Shown: positions 16,188 to 24,877 of the stretch, piece by piece
How positions within the stretch are numbered: position 1 is the stretch's first letter
Layout: every line of letters begins with the position of its first letter
NCBI GenBank assembly: GCA_016744295.1
Contig: JADGEQ010000020.1
Coordinates: 48,890 to 112,889, forward strand
DNA length: 64,000 bases
Source of the DNA: Desulfobacteraceae bacterium
Lineage (GTDB): Bacteria; Desulfobacterota; Desulfobacteria; Desulfobacterales; Desulfobacteraceae
Direction: 5' to 3'
Translations under genes and position numbers: made by a program
Notes under the pieces: generated by a model
Told to the model about the DNA's origin: nothing
What the model saw: the letters and a program-made list of their open reading frames with translations, nothing else
Databases searched by the model: none

Positions 16188-18794
16188 ATGGATATCAGTC
16201 GAATGATTCGTTGGGTGGTGATAAAATTTCCAGGAACAACCCTGGTGGCACTCCTCCTCTTGTCGGTTCTGGCGGCCACCCAACTGCCCTACCTTGAAAC
16301 AGATCCGTCCCCCATGCTTCTGGCACCAGACCATGCGAGCCGGGTGGCCATCCGAAAGCTGCGGCAGACCTATACAGGAGCCAACAGCGGGATCATCGTC
16401 ATGCTGGCTGCCAAGGATACGATTTTTAAAAGAGACACCCTTACCCGGATAAAAAAACTGACCCGGGCATTTGAAAATCTGAACCTGATCACCCAGAAAG
16501 ATCGTGACCACCTTATCTTTTTGAGCGAAGGTTGTCCGGCTGATATAGACCAGCAAATAGCAAAGTTAGCCAAGGCCCCCATTGATTCCGACACCTGGAT
16601 GCACATTGATGCGTTAAAGGAGGCTCTGGAGTTCTGTGCCGATGACACCCCGGCATTGACCATTAAAAAATTGATTGCCACACTGGATCTCTGGCTTGGA
16701 AAAATTTCCCCCATAAAAAAGGTCAGTTCGCTTTCCAGCACCGATAATATCCTGGTGCGAAACGACCGTCTGGAGGTTGGCCCCATATACGAATCCATCC
16801 CCCCTGGCCCGGATGGGCTGACAAGGCTTGAGGAGGAGGTCACTTCCAATGATATGTTCCAGAATATTTTGATTTCCAACAATAGCAAAAATACCAGCAT
16901 CAATATTGAACTGAATTTGTCCGAGGAAAACATAAAAGACCGGTATCTTGTTTACAGACAGATCAAAGAAATTGTTGAAAATAAAATTCCCGGGCCGGAA
17001 AATTATTATATTGCAGGGATACCGGCGGTAACAGCTGCCCTTGGCAAAGTCATGGAAGATGACAGCAAAAAACTGTTTGCCATAGTAATTTTTCTGGTGA
17101 TGACCTGCCTTCTCATCACCTTTAGAATGCTCAAAGGGCTTTTGGTTCCCCTGGCTGTTGTCCTCCTTTCTCTTATGGTTACCCTGGGGGTGAAAGCCTT
17201 TCTAGGCATTCCTTTGAACATTATCACCATCTCTCTGCCCGTATTCATCCTGTCCATCGGAGTGGCCGACGGTATTCATATGTTTTCCGAATACCGGGAC
17301 TGCCTGCTCAAGGGGCTGGATAAAAAAGAGGCGGTTGAAGAAACCCTGAACCATTTGACCATGCCGGTTATCATGACCTCGTTGACCACAGGTGCAGCCT
17401 TTTATGCTATTTCCATAACCAAAATTGTTCAGCTCAAATATTGCGGACTGTTTGTCTGTTTGGGCGCCATAGTGGCCATGGTCTTCTCCCTGTTTTTTAT
17501 CCCGGCCCTGCTAATGGTGCTGCCGGAAAAATCCCATCCTAAACAAAGGGCCAAACAAACAAAAACGCCTCTGTCTTATATTGAAAAAAACTATTCACGG
17601 TTTTTGGTTGGCATCACCCGCAGGGCTCTGGAAAATTGTGTTGCAATTGCATCCATTGCCGGTATCATTTTTCTGGTATTCCTTTTGGGTGCATCCAAGG
17701 TAAAAGTGGATAACAATAGCGTTAACTTTTTTATGAAAGATTCCGATATTTATATTTCCTCCCATGCCCTGAACAGTCAAGGTGCCGGATCAGCCCGGAT
17801 GAATTTTTTAATTTCAGCAGATTCCCAGGAAACTGAACCCTTTAAACGCCCTGAAAATCTTGGGGTTATAAAAGACTTTATGGGATTTTTAAATAACCAG
17901 CCCCAGGTGGGAAAGGTCATGGGAATGACCGAGTTGATCCGGCGGATTAATTTTGTACTCAATGATGAAGATCCTTTATTTAACCGAGTGCCCATATCCC
18001 AGCAAGAAGATTTACCATCAAATCATCTAATTTCCCAGTTGCTGCTCCTATATGAAAACGGGGGCGGAGATGCCCTTTCCGATTATGTGAACCCGGGTTA
18101 TACAAGGCTGAACCTGCCCGTGGTGCTCAAGACCAATTCATCCTTTGAGACCAAAGCCCTGACCGACAGGGTGAAGGGGTTTGCAAATCAAAAATTTCCC
18201 GATCACTTAAGCCTTGAGATCAGCGGGTCTGCCAGCATAGAGGCCGCCACCACAACTGAGATCGTCAAGGGCCAGATCACGGGCCTGACCGTTTCAATCT
18301 TTGTGGTGCTGGTGATGCTTGCCATTACATTTCGCAAAATTGGGTACACCCTCATCGCCATGATCCCCCTGGTCATGACCATTACCATCAACTTCGGCGT
18401 CATGGGATTTTTGGGGATTCCTTTGGATATCGGAACCTCAATCATCTCCAGCGTGGTGATTGGAATTGGTGTGGATTACAGTATCCACTACCTGTCCCGG
18501 CTGAAAACAAATCTGGACAAGGGAATGACCTTTACAACCGCTTTGGACGATACCGTGCGCCATAGCGGCAAAGCCATTGTTTCCAATGCCGTGACAGTGG
18601 GATGCGGGTTTATGGCACTTTGGTTTTCCGTTCTTACCCCTTTGATCATCATGGGATGGCTGATCTCTCTGACCATGGTGGTCAGCGCTCTGTGTGCTCT
18701 GGTGCTGCTGCCGGTATTTTTTTATTTCACACTGCCGAAAACCCTTCAACAAAAGGTTTCAACACCCTTAAAATTTACCCCTGAACAAGAATAA
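16188..18794 (+). CDS. RND-superfamily transporter (MMPL/HpnN-like)
   Basis: The 868-residue inner-membrane protein has the RND plan: an N-terminal helix, a large periplasmic loop (about 45-290), a block of about five helices, a second loop and a final block. The two halves each carry the conserved GxxxD helix, ILSIGVADGIHMFSEY (about 355) and IGIGVDYSIHYLSRL (about 764). MMPL-type RND proteins export lipids, hopanoids or hydrophobic compounds. It begins a three-gene operon with a LolA-like periplasmic protein (15 bases later) and an outer-membrane protein (1-base overlap), a recurrent trio thought to carry lipids to the outer membrane. TetR-type operators precede it. Confidence 0.85.
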   Translation: MDISRMIRWVVIKFPGTTLVALLLLSVLAATQLPYLETDPSPMLLAPDHASRVAIRKLRQTYTGANSGIIVMLAAKDTIFKRDTLTRIKKLTRAFENLNLITQKDRDHLIFLSEGCPADIDQQIAKLAKAPIDSDTWMHIDALKEALEFCADDTPALTIKKLIATLDLWLGKISPIKKVSSLSSTDNILVRNDRLEVGPIYESIPPGPDGLTRLEEEVTSNDMFQNILISNNSKNTSINIELNLSEENIKDRYLVYRQIKEIVENKIPGPENYYIAGIPAVTAALGKVMEDDSKKLFAIVIFLVMTCLLITFRMLKGLLVPLAVVLLSLMVTLGVKAFLGIPLNIITISLPVFILSIGVADGIHMFSEYRDCLLKGLDKKEAVEETLNHLTMPVIMTSLTTGAAFYAISITKIVQLKYCGLFVCLGAIVAMVFSLFFIPALLMVLPEKSHPKQRAKQTKTPLSYIEKNYSRFLVGITRRALENCVAIASIAGIIFLVFLLGASKVKVDNNSVNFFMKDSDIYISSHALNSQGAGSARMNFLISADSQETEPFKRPENLGVIKDFMGFLNNQPQVGKVMGMTELIRRINFVLNDEDPLFNRVPISQQEDLPSNHLISQLLLLYENGGGDALSDYVNPGYTRLNLPVVLKTNSSFETKALTDRVKGFANQKFPDHLSLEISGSASIEAATTTEIVKGQITGLTVSIFVVLVMLAITFRKIGYTLIAMIPLVMTITINFGVMGFLGIPLDIGTSIISSVVIGIGVDYSIHYLSRLKTNLDKGMTFTTALDDTVRHSGKAIVSNAVTVGCGFMALWFSVLTPLIIMGWLISLTMVVSALCALVLLPVFFYFTLPKTLQQKVSTPLKFTPEQE

Positions 18795-18809
18795 TTCAAG
18801 GAGAAAAAA

Positions 18810-19631
18810 ATGAAGTTTAATCGTTATGTTATGATCTTTGGTTTTATCTTTTCCAGCCTTTTCCTGGCAGCATCCCTATCCTTTGCCGGTCCCAGTGCCC
18901 CCGAGGTAATGGAAAAAGTTGATGACCGGGAAACCGGAGAAACAATGACATCGGATACCCTGATGGTCCTTATTAGCAAAGGGAATCAGAAACGGCTTCG
19001 GAATATCAAAACCATACGCAAAGAGTATGGAAAAAATACCAAGAGTATTATTTTTTTCCTGAGTCCCGCAGATGTCCGGAACACCGCCTATATGTCCTTT
19101 GACTGGGATGATGCCGAAAAAGAAGATGATTCATGGCTCTACCTGCCTGCCCTTGGGAAGGTCAAACGCGTTGCAGCCGGTGATAAATCCGGCTCTTTCA
19201 TGGGCAGCGACTTTAGCTATTCTGATATCAACGGCACTAAGATTGAAGACTGGGATTATACCTTTGTCAAGGAGAGCTATTCCTTGGAAGGAAAAGACAC
19301 CTGGGTCATCCAGGGACTTCCCAAAAAACAAGCCAGACACAGGGTATTAGAGGAAACCGGGTATTTAAAATCCCTAATTTGGGTACAAAAGGACAATTGG
19401 GTGGCGATCAAGGCAAAATACTGGGTGCAAAAGGGTAAAAAAATAAAATATTTTAAAGCTGAAGAGATCCAAAACATCAGCGGCATATGGACTCCCCTGA
19501 AACTGACCATGGTGACCACATCCAAGGGCAAGGTGACCCACTCATCCATCCTCACGGTGTCCAATGTCCAGTATAACCTTCCGGTAAAAGACACTTATTT
19601 TACCACCCGAAGCATGGAGCAGGGGCTGTAA
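18810..19631 (+). CDS. LolA-like outer-membrane lipoprotein-sorting protein
   Basis: The 273-residue protein has a clear Sec signal peptide (basic start, hydrophobic about 8-24, cleavage near SFAGP). The mature part resembles the LolA/LolB-fold proteins annotated as outer-membrane lipoprotein-sorting proteins and found with MMPL-type RND transporters. The segment DSWLYLPALGKVKRV (about 110-124) followed by a GSFMGSDFSYSDI-type stretch is typical. Its likely role is shuttling a lipid-like substrate across the periplasm between the RND pump and the outer-membrane protein encoded next. A GGAG site lies 7 bases before the ATG. Its stop overlaps the next start by one base. Confidence 0.82.
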   Translation: MKFNRYVMIFGFIFSSLFLAASLSFAGPSAPEVMEKVDDRETGETMTSDTLMVLISKGNQKRLRNIKTIRKEYGKNTKSIIFFLSPADVRNTAYMSFDWDDAEKEDDSWLYLPALGKVKRVAAGDKSGSFMGSDFSYSDINGTKIEDWDYTFVKESYSLEGKDTWVIQGLPKKQARHRVLEETGYLKSLIWVQKDNWVAIKAKYWVQKGKKIKYFKAEEIQNISGIWTPLKLTMVTTSKGKVTHSSILTVSNVQYNLPVKDTYFTTRSMEQGL

Positions 19632-21241
19632 TGCCAAAATCCGGCAAGCTGTTCCTGTTGATTTTTCTTCTGGTTTTTCTAATGCCCTCGCCTTGTTTGC
19701 ACAGCCCCTTGGTTCCCATGGCCTTGGCAGCAGACATGATCCAACCCGTTGCAAAAAAACAAAACAGCTCAGAAGGTGAAGATCCCCTTGCAGAAGGGTT
19801 TATAGATGAAGACGGGTTTAAAGATATAGATCCCTTTTTATCCCCCAAGGAGGGGACTGACAAAGGGGATGCCTGGCTTGATAATGCCATTGATACTGTT
19901 TTAGAAGATACTGTTTTAGACAATACTATTTTAGAAGATAATTCGGATGGTATAAGTTTGCCAGATGCAACCGCTTCAAATTTTTATCTGGGCGGGTATG
20001 CTGAACTGGAAACAGAAATCGGATATGAAAAACCAAATGAGGAATCGGACGAGAAACTTTCCAAATTCAAGCCGATATTGTTTGTTGAAACAGAATATAG
20101 ATTTAACAGGGACCATAAGTTCAGGGCATCTGGCCTGGCATCTTATGATGCGGCCTATGGTATGACGGCAAAGGATCAACCCGGTGCCCAGAGCCTGGAT
20201 GATGAGATCTCTGATGTTGAACTACGGGATCTCTACCTGGATTCAACCCTCGGTGACGTTTTTTCCGTCAAAGCCGGACGTCAGATTATTGCCTGGGGAG
20301 ATTCCAATTATGCCAGGATTACGGATGTTATCAATCCCCGGGACAATACAAGTCCCGGCCTCATTGAACTTGAAGATTCAAGGCTGCCGGTTGCAGCACT
20401 TCGCTTGTCAGCCCAATATGGTTCCCTTTGTCTGGATGGTGTGAGCATCCATGAGCACCCGGGCAGCAAAATTTCCGGCCTGGGTGCTGATTTTGACTAT
20501 TATGCCCCCCTGAGACAGCCCAATATCTGGATCCGGGACAAAAACACCCCGGATACTGGATTCAAGGATACTGGTTTTGCTTTTAAGGCCACCCGCTCCT
20601 TTAACGGGGGGGATATTTCCCTTGTGGCATCCAATACCTTTGACGATTTGCCAATTCTTTCCTACCAGGGTATCACCCCTGCGGGGATACTGGTGTTTAC
20701 CCCGGAATATGAACGATTTTCAACCATGGGTATCTCTGCAAGCATGACCAAAAAGTCAGCATTGTTCAAGGTGGAAGCAGCTTTTCGCAAGGATCGACCT
20801 GTTCAGCGGAATGATGTTTTATTTCAGATTGCCGCTGGTATTCCCGCCGGGTCAATCCAAACCTTTGATAAAAAGGACCAGGTAGAAGCACTCACAGGCC
20901 TTGAGTACACCGGGATATCAGACCTTCGAATCCTGTTGGAAGGCAAACTTCTTCACACCCTGGACCATGAATCCTTCCTGGGTATGCCGGAATATGAATA
21001 CCGGACCTATTTTCAGGCCACCTATGAAATGCTCAACGAAACCCTTGCCCTGGATCTGTTCTGGGTTTATTTTAATCCGGGCCAGGGTCACATTCTCCGG
21101 TTGAGCGGTGAATACGATATTTTTGATGATCTCAGTGTCCAGCTAGGCATGGCGTTCTATGATGCCGACAACTCTGATACCGTCATTTACCCTTACCGAG
21201 ATATGGACAGGATCTTCTTCCGATTCAAATATTTTTTCTGA
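19631..21241 (+). CDS. DUF1302-like outer-membrane beta-barrel protein
   Basis: The 536-residue protein has a signal peptide (about 1-35, ending ALAADM), an acidic linker with a short repeat (DTVLEDTVLDNTILEDN, about 95-111), then a beta-barrel of amphipathic strands from about residue 118 (NFYLGGYAELETEI) to the final strand ending in Phe (FFRFKYFF), the outer-membrane insertion signal. RQIIAWGDSNYARITDVINP (about 217-236) is the hallmark of the DUF1302/DUF1302-like family, commonly encoded with RND and LolA-like partners. It ends the TetR-controlled operon and probably forms its outer-membrane component. Confidence 0.8.
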   Translation: MPKSGKLFLLIFLLVFLMPSPCLHSPLVPMALAADMIQPVAKKQNSSEGEDPLAEGFIDEDGFKDIDPFLSPKEGTDKGDAWLDNAIDTVLEDTVLDNTILEDNSDGISLPDATASNFYLGGYAELETEIGYEKPNEESDEKLSKFKPILFVETEYRFNRDHKFRASGLASYDAAYGMTAKDQPGAQSLDDEISDVELRDLYLDSTLGDVFSVKAGRQIIAWGDSNYARITDVINPRDNTSPGLIELEDSRLPVAALRLSAQYGSLCLDGVSIHEHPGSKISGLGADFDYYAPLRQPNIWIRDKNTPDTGFKDTGFAFKATRSFNGGDISLVASNTFDDLPILSYQGITPAGILVFTPEYERFSTMGISASMTKKSALFKVEAAFRKDRPVQRNDVLFQIAAGIPAGSIQTFDKKDQVEALTGLEYTGISDLRILLEGKLLHTLDHESFLGMPEYEYRTYFQATYEMLNETLALDLFWVYFNPGQGHILRLSGEYDIFDDLSVQLGMAFYDADNSDTVIYPYRDMDRIFFRFKYFF

Positions 21242-21242
21242 A

Positions 21243-21280
21243 AATTGCAGGGTCCCTTTGGGAAAAGGGATCCTGCAATT
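21243..21280. terminator. Bidirectional terminator hairpin between convergent genes
   Basis: A 17-base stem (AATTGCAGG...CCTGCAATT extended inward through TCCCTTT/AAAGGGA with one G-T pair) lies directly after the outer-membrane protein stop and before the convergent rocD stop. A/T tracts on both sides support termination in both directions. Confidence 0.7.
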
Positions 21281-21315
21281 AGGTCAGACATAATCGGCAT
21301 CCCAACAGGTTATTC

Positions 21316-22524
21316 TTAGGACAAGCCGTCAAAGGCAGTTTTGATTTTATCCACCGCCCAGTCAATATCCTGTTGTTCAATGATCAGAGGTGGGGCAAAC
21401 CGGATGGTATAGGTATGGGTTTCCTTGCAGAGAATTCCCATTCTCATCAGGGATTCACAGATGGCACGGGCCCCTCCAGGGGTTCCCTCTTTTAATTCAA
21501 TGGCAAGCATGAGCCCTACCCCTCTGACCTCTTTGATGGCAGGATGTTGAATTTTTTCCAATTCGGATAAAAAATAGGCGCCTATTTTTTCGGCATTCTC
21601 CACCATATTCTCCTCCACCAGCACCTTGAGGGCTGCCCTTGCCACGGCACAGGCCAGGGGGTTGCCGCCAAATGTGCTGCCGTGCTGGCCCGGTTGGAGG
21701 AGCCCTAGCACCGCCTCATTGGACAAAACCGCCGACACCGGATAGAACCCACCGGACAGGGCCTTGCCGATAAGGGTGAGATCCGCCTGGATCCCGTCGT
21801 GTTCTTCGGCCAATAATTTTCCGGTCCGGCCAAGACCGGTCTGGATCTCATCTAAAATTAGCAATACATTCTTTTGGGTACAGATCTTGCGGACCTTTTG
21901 CAAATATCCTTCGGGCGGAATAATCACCCCAGCTTCTCCCTGGATCGGTTCCACCATGAATGCCACTGTATTGGGGCCAATGGCCTGCTCCAGTGCATCT
22001 GCATCCCCAAAGGGAATGGTCTTAAACCCCGGGGTAAAGGGACCAAAATTGGTTCTGGCATTTTCATCGGTGCTGAATCCGATTATGGACAGGGTTCTGC
22101 CGTGGAAATTGTCGTTACAGACAATGACTTCCGCCTGGCCGTCGGCAACCCCCTTTGTTTCATAACCCCATTTTCTGGCACATTTAATCACCGTTTCCAC
22201 GGCCTCCGCCCCGGAATTCATGGGAAGCATTTTATGGGAGTCGGTCAGTTTGCAGAGTTCTTCATACAAAAGCGGTAGCTGATCATTGCGAAATGCCCTG
22301 GAGGTCAGGGTCAGTTTGTCCGCCTGGTCCATCATGGCCTGGCGAATTTTTGGGTGGCAATGTCCCTGGTTGACGGCAGAGTAAGCAGATAGGCAATCCA
22401 AATATTTATTGCCGTCCACATCCCATACCCAAATGCCTTGTCCTCGATTCAGAACAACATCCAGGGGTTTGTAGTTTTTTGCTCCGAACTGATCTTCAAG
22501 TTTGATAAGCTCTTTTGCTTTCAT
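21316..22524 (-). CDS. rocD: Ornithine aminotransferase
   Basis: The 402-residue protein is a fold-type I, class III PLP aminotransferase. The N-terminus ([23 protein letters not shown], first 20 shown as [20 protein letters not shown]) and [17 protein letters not shown] match ornithine-oxo-acid transaminase, which converts ornithine and 2-oxoglutarate to glutamate-semialdehyde and glutamate. Also seen are NSGAEAVE for PLP phosphate (about 102), [14 protein letters not shown] (about 219) and the PLP-binding Lys in [18 protein letters not shown] (about 251). It is divergent from a LysR gene, its probable regulator. An AAGGA site precedes the ATG. Confidence 0.88.
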   Translation of the reverse strand: MKAKELIKLEDQFGAKNYKPLDVVLNRGQGIWVWDVDGNKYLDCLSAYSAVNQGHCHPKIRQAMMDQADKLTLTSRAFRNDQLPLLYEELCKLTDSHKMLPMNSGAEAVETVIKCARKWGYETKGVADGQAEVIVCNDNFHGRTLSIIGFSTDENARTNFGPFTPGFKTIPFGDADALEQAIGPNTVAFMVEPIQGEAGVIIPPEGYLQKVRKICTQKNVLLILDEIQTGLGRTGKLLAEEHDGIQADLTLIGKALSGGFYPVSAVLSNEAVLGLLQPGQHGSTFGGNPLACAVARAALKVLVEENMVENAEKIGAYFLSELEKIQHPAIKEVRGVGLMLAIELKEGTPGGARAICESLMRMGILCKETHTYTIRFAPPLIIEQQDIDWAVDKIKTAFDGLS

Positions 22525-22591
22525 TATTTTATTCCTTTTTCAGATTATATTTTTGATTATCCTGTGATATTTTTTAAGGGTAAGCTCCTAG

Positions 22592-22613
22592 ACAAGCCCA
22601 GGCTTGTTTTTTT
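22592..22613 (+). terminator. Hairpin with T-run in the rocD/lysR gap
   Basis: ACAAGCC-ca-GGCTTGT (22592-22607) is followed by a run of seven T on the plus strand, an intrinsic-terminator shape that reads toward lysR although no gene lies upstream on that strand. It could stop leftover transcription, attenuate lysR, or act as an operator. Confidence 0.4.
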
Positions 22614-22679
22614 ATTTTAAATCAGTATTAATAGATGCCGTCAAACTATTTTAACACATAAGATGGATGAAGAAAACTC

Positions 22680-23597
22680 ATGCAAAAAAGAAAATCTCAT
22701 GATCTGCCCTCCTTAAATGGTCTCAAAGCTTTTGAGGCTGCTGCCCGACATCTAAGCTTCACCCTGGCAGCCAGGGAGCTTTCGGTTACCCAGGGGGCTG
22801 TCAGCCGCCAGATCAAGCAGCTTGAAGACCAGCTAAAGGTAATTCTTTTCCACAGGCTCCACAAGCAGCTTAAACTCACGGACCAGGGAGTGCTGCTGGC
22901 TTCTCCTTTGACCCGGGCCTTTCATATCATGGCAGATGCCGTGGATAAATTAAAAAACCAGCAGCAGTATTTCAGCCTCAAGGTTCACCCCACCTTTGCC
23001 ATCCGATGGCTCATTCCACGGCTCCACCATTTCCAGAGACTGCACCCGGAGATCCAGGTGCGGCTTACCACCTCGGGAGAAAATGTGGATTTTGGTCATG
23101 AAAATTTTGATGCAGGCATCACCCATGCGGGGGACAAGGTTACGGGCATTATCCGGGAAAAAATTTTAACAGAACAACTGATTCCGGTCTGTTCTCCCAG
23201 GCTTCTTAGGGGCCAGGTTTCCCTTGAAAAGCCGGAAGACATCACAGGCCATATGCTGCTGCACAACACCCCTGATCTGAGGGAATGGGCGGCCTGGGCA
23301 GATCAGGTTGGAATCAAAGAGTTGTCCCTGGAAAGGGGCCAGGTCTTTGAAGTGGATGATGCCGCCCTCCAGGCGGCAACCGCAGGATTAGGCGTGGCTC
23401 TAGGCGATCTTTTTCTCATTCGGGATGAATTGGAGGCAGGCCGTCTGGTTGCCCCCTTTGGGGTTGTTCCCATCAAAACGGGAAATTATTATTTTTCCAG
23501 ACCGGAATTTAACAGGAGCGCTGTCAATGTCAACGCCTTTCAAAAATGGATGGTCGCTGCCCTCTGTCAGGACGGGAAGGGGGAAAAAACAGATTAG
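22680..23597 (+). CDS. LysR-family transcriptional regulator (GcvA-like)
   Basis: The 305-residue protein has the LysR winged HTH at residues about 10-70: LKAFEAAARHLSFTLAARELS then VTQGAVSRQIKQLEDQL. The effector domain follows (about 95-295), and PTFAIRWLIPRLHHFQRLHP is the GcvA-type beginning of this domain. LysR proteins commonly regulate a divergent gene, here rocD for ornithine breakdown, so ornithine or arginine could be the co-inducer; this is inference. The first ATG is used, with a weak purine-rich site. Its TAG stop lies inside a perfect hairpin. Confidence 0.85.
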   Translation: MQKRKSHDLPSLNGLKAFEAAARHLSFTLAARELSVTQGAVSRQIKQLEDQLKVILFHRLHKQLKLTDQGVLLASPLTRAFHIMADAVDKLKNQQQYFSLKVHPTFAIRWLIPRLHHFQRLHPEIQVRLTTSGENVDFGHENFDAGITHAGDKVTGIIREKILTEQLIPVCSPRLLRGQVSLEKPEDITGHMLLHNTPDLREWAAWADQVGIKELSLERGQVFEVDDAALQAATAGLGVALGDLFLIRDELEAGRLVAPFGVVPIKTGNYYFSRPEFNRSAVNVNAFQKWMVAALCQDGKGEKTD

Positions 23598-23614
23598 AAT
23601 GGATCTAATCTGTT
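23588..23614. promoter_or_regulatory. Perfect 11-bp inverted repeat at the lysR stop
   Basis: AACAGATTAGA-atgga-TCTAATCTGTT spans the lysR stop codon and touches the first of two TTGACA boxes. There is no T-run, so it may be an operator for the downstream small gene rather than a terminator. Confidence 0.45.
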
Positions 23615-23625
23615 GACATCTTTTG

Positions 23626-23653
23626 TTGACATTTTCCATTCCGTTTCTATCCT
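23626..23653 (+). promoter_or_regulatory. Promoter for the 84-residue hypothetical gene
   Basis: TTGACA (23626-23631) and TATCCT (23648-23653) are 16 bases apart; another TTGACA lies at 23613. The gene starts at 23704. Confidence 0.45.
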
Positions 23654-23703
23654 AGTTCATAGACACCTTCACTCAAATCAGACGAAACAAGGAGGCAGAT
23701 GTC

Positions 23704-23958
23704 ATGAACACAATAGAAAGCCGCAGCATCCGGATAAAATTGGTGGATGGGACCCAGATCAACGGAGAGGTCAATATTAACAGGGGAAACGGCTACGACC
23801 GGTTAAGTGACCTTGTGGGGGATTACCAGGAAAATTTTCTAACCATCTTCAATGCAACCCTCTATGAAAAAAACCTTGATCCCCAGCTCAAATATGAAAC
23901 GATTCTGGTCAATAAAAATCACATTCTCTATTCCACCCCCAATGGGCATAGGGAATAA
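23704..23958 (+). CDS. Small conserved-looking hypothetical protein, 84 residues
   Basis: The predicted protein is soluble and beta-rich. The start IRIKLVDGTQINGEVNIN (about 9-26) looks like an RNA- or metabolite-binding SH3/Sm-like strand pattern, and the end ILVNKNHILYSTP is similar to the final strands of such small barrels. It resembles DUF6812-type proteins, but I cannot confirm this. GGAGG lies 9 bases before the ATG, and it has its own promoter-like sequence after a perfect palindrome, so it is probably expressed. No neighbour indicates its job. Confidence 0.6.
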   Translation: MNTIESRSIRIKLVDGTQINGEVNINRGNGYDRLSDLVGDYQENFLTIFNATLYEKNLDPQLKYETILVNKNHILYSTPNGHRE

Positions 23959-24021
23959 CTGCGATCCAGGCAGCCTGGTTTCTTCTACTTAGGTTTCATA
24001 CTCCCATGGTCAGTTATTGGT

Positions 24022-24453
24022 CTAAATCAACGCGGCAATGCTTGTTCCATATTGCTGGGCATCCTCTATTCCCCCCTCAACCCAGCTTGCCTTGAGCATC
24101 AATGGGCCGGAGACCATTTGCATCCCATAGATATGGTGCATGGTATCAAATAGTCTTTTCTGGGCTTCTCCGCTCCAGCCGTAGGCACCAAAAGCCCCTC
24201 CAGGTTTGCCTTTGAGTTCTGCCCTTTCTGCCATAAACAGAATCTGCTTCATGGAGGTGATCATTTCACCATGGTAGGTGGCTGAACCAAATGCATACCC
24301 GTCATATCCTTTTAAATCCTCTTCATTTTTAATTTCATTTGCTCTTTTGAGACAAACTTCATGCCCCGACAGGCGAATACCCTCTCCTATCAATTCCGCA
24401 ATTCCCTTTGTCTCCTCTGCTCTTGATGCATATACGATTAACACGGTTCCCAT
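24022..24453 (-). CDS. Flavodoxin-like FMN protein
   Basis: The protein (about 143 residues) has the flavodoxin fold. VLIVYASRAEETKGIAELI (about 3-21) is the phosphate-binding loop, YDGYAFGSATYHGEM (about 50-64) the FMN isoalloxazine loop and GAFGAYGWSGEA (about 86-97) the second loop. It resembles the flavodoxin domain of A-type flavoproteins and short flavodoxins used as low-potential electron carriers. I chose ATG 24453, preceded by GGAG; a frame extending to 24513 has no such site. It lies alone on the minus strand after a 425-base gap. Confidence 0.82.
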   Translation of the reverse strand: MGTVLIVYASRAEETKGIAELIGEGIRLSGHEVCLKRANEIKNEEDLKGYDGYAFGSATYHGEMITSMKQILFMAERAELKGKPGGAFGAYGWSGEAQKRLFDTMHHIYGMQMVSGPLMLKASWVEGGIEDAQQYGTSIAALI

Positions 24454-24877
24454 TTTGTTTCTCCTAATTTTGTTTCCCTTAAGATTGTTAAAGATACTTC
24501 TTAACTCCGTCATTCCAACCGTTTACCAGACTTTCATTGTATTGAATGAAAAATTATCTTCCCTTAAGTATAATAGGCTGGGTGTTTTTTGCAAATAAAT
24601 AACCTGGCCAGCTCTTTAGCGACGGAATCGGTTAACCTATCACAAATGACTGAATAATGATTCAGCTTATCAGTGGGCAACTAAAAATCGCGATAGTGTA
24701 TTGCATAAAAAACAGGTTTATTTGGAAAAATTATTTTCCAGGGATTGAATTGCTGTAAAGTGAATCTCCAATAAATTGTGATGGCGTATTTCCCAATTTG
24801 ATTTTTGGGTTAAGCCAAATGCGATTACAGGAAGATGAATGTATGACGATATTTCCAAATTTCGTCTTCTTTCCTGG
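24454..24877. other. Intergenic gap without a visible gene
   Basis: AT-rich, with the small palindrome CTGAAT-aatg-ATTCAG at 24650-24665 and a TGGAAAA/TTTTCCA hairpin near 24722-24741. I see no coding frame with a ribosome binding site and no clear RNA gene. It should contain the flavodoxin promoter and the 3' end of the PKD gene transcript. Confidence 0.4.
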
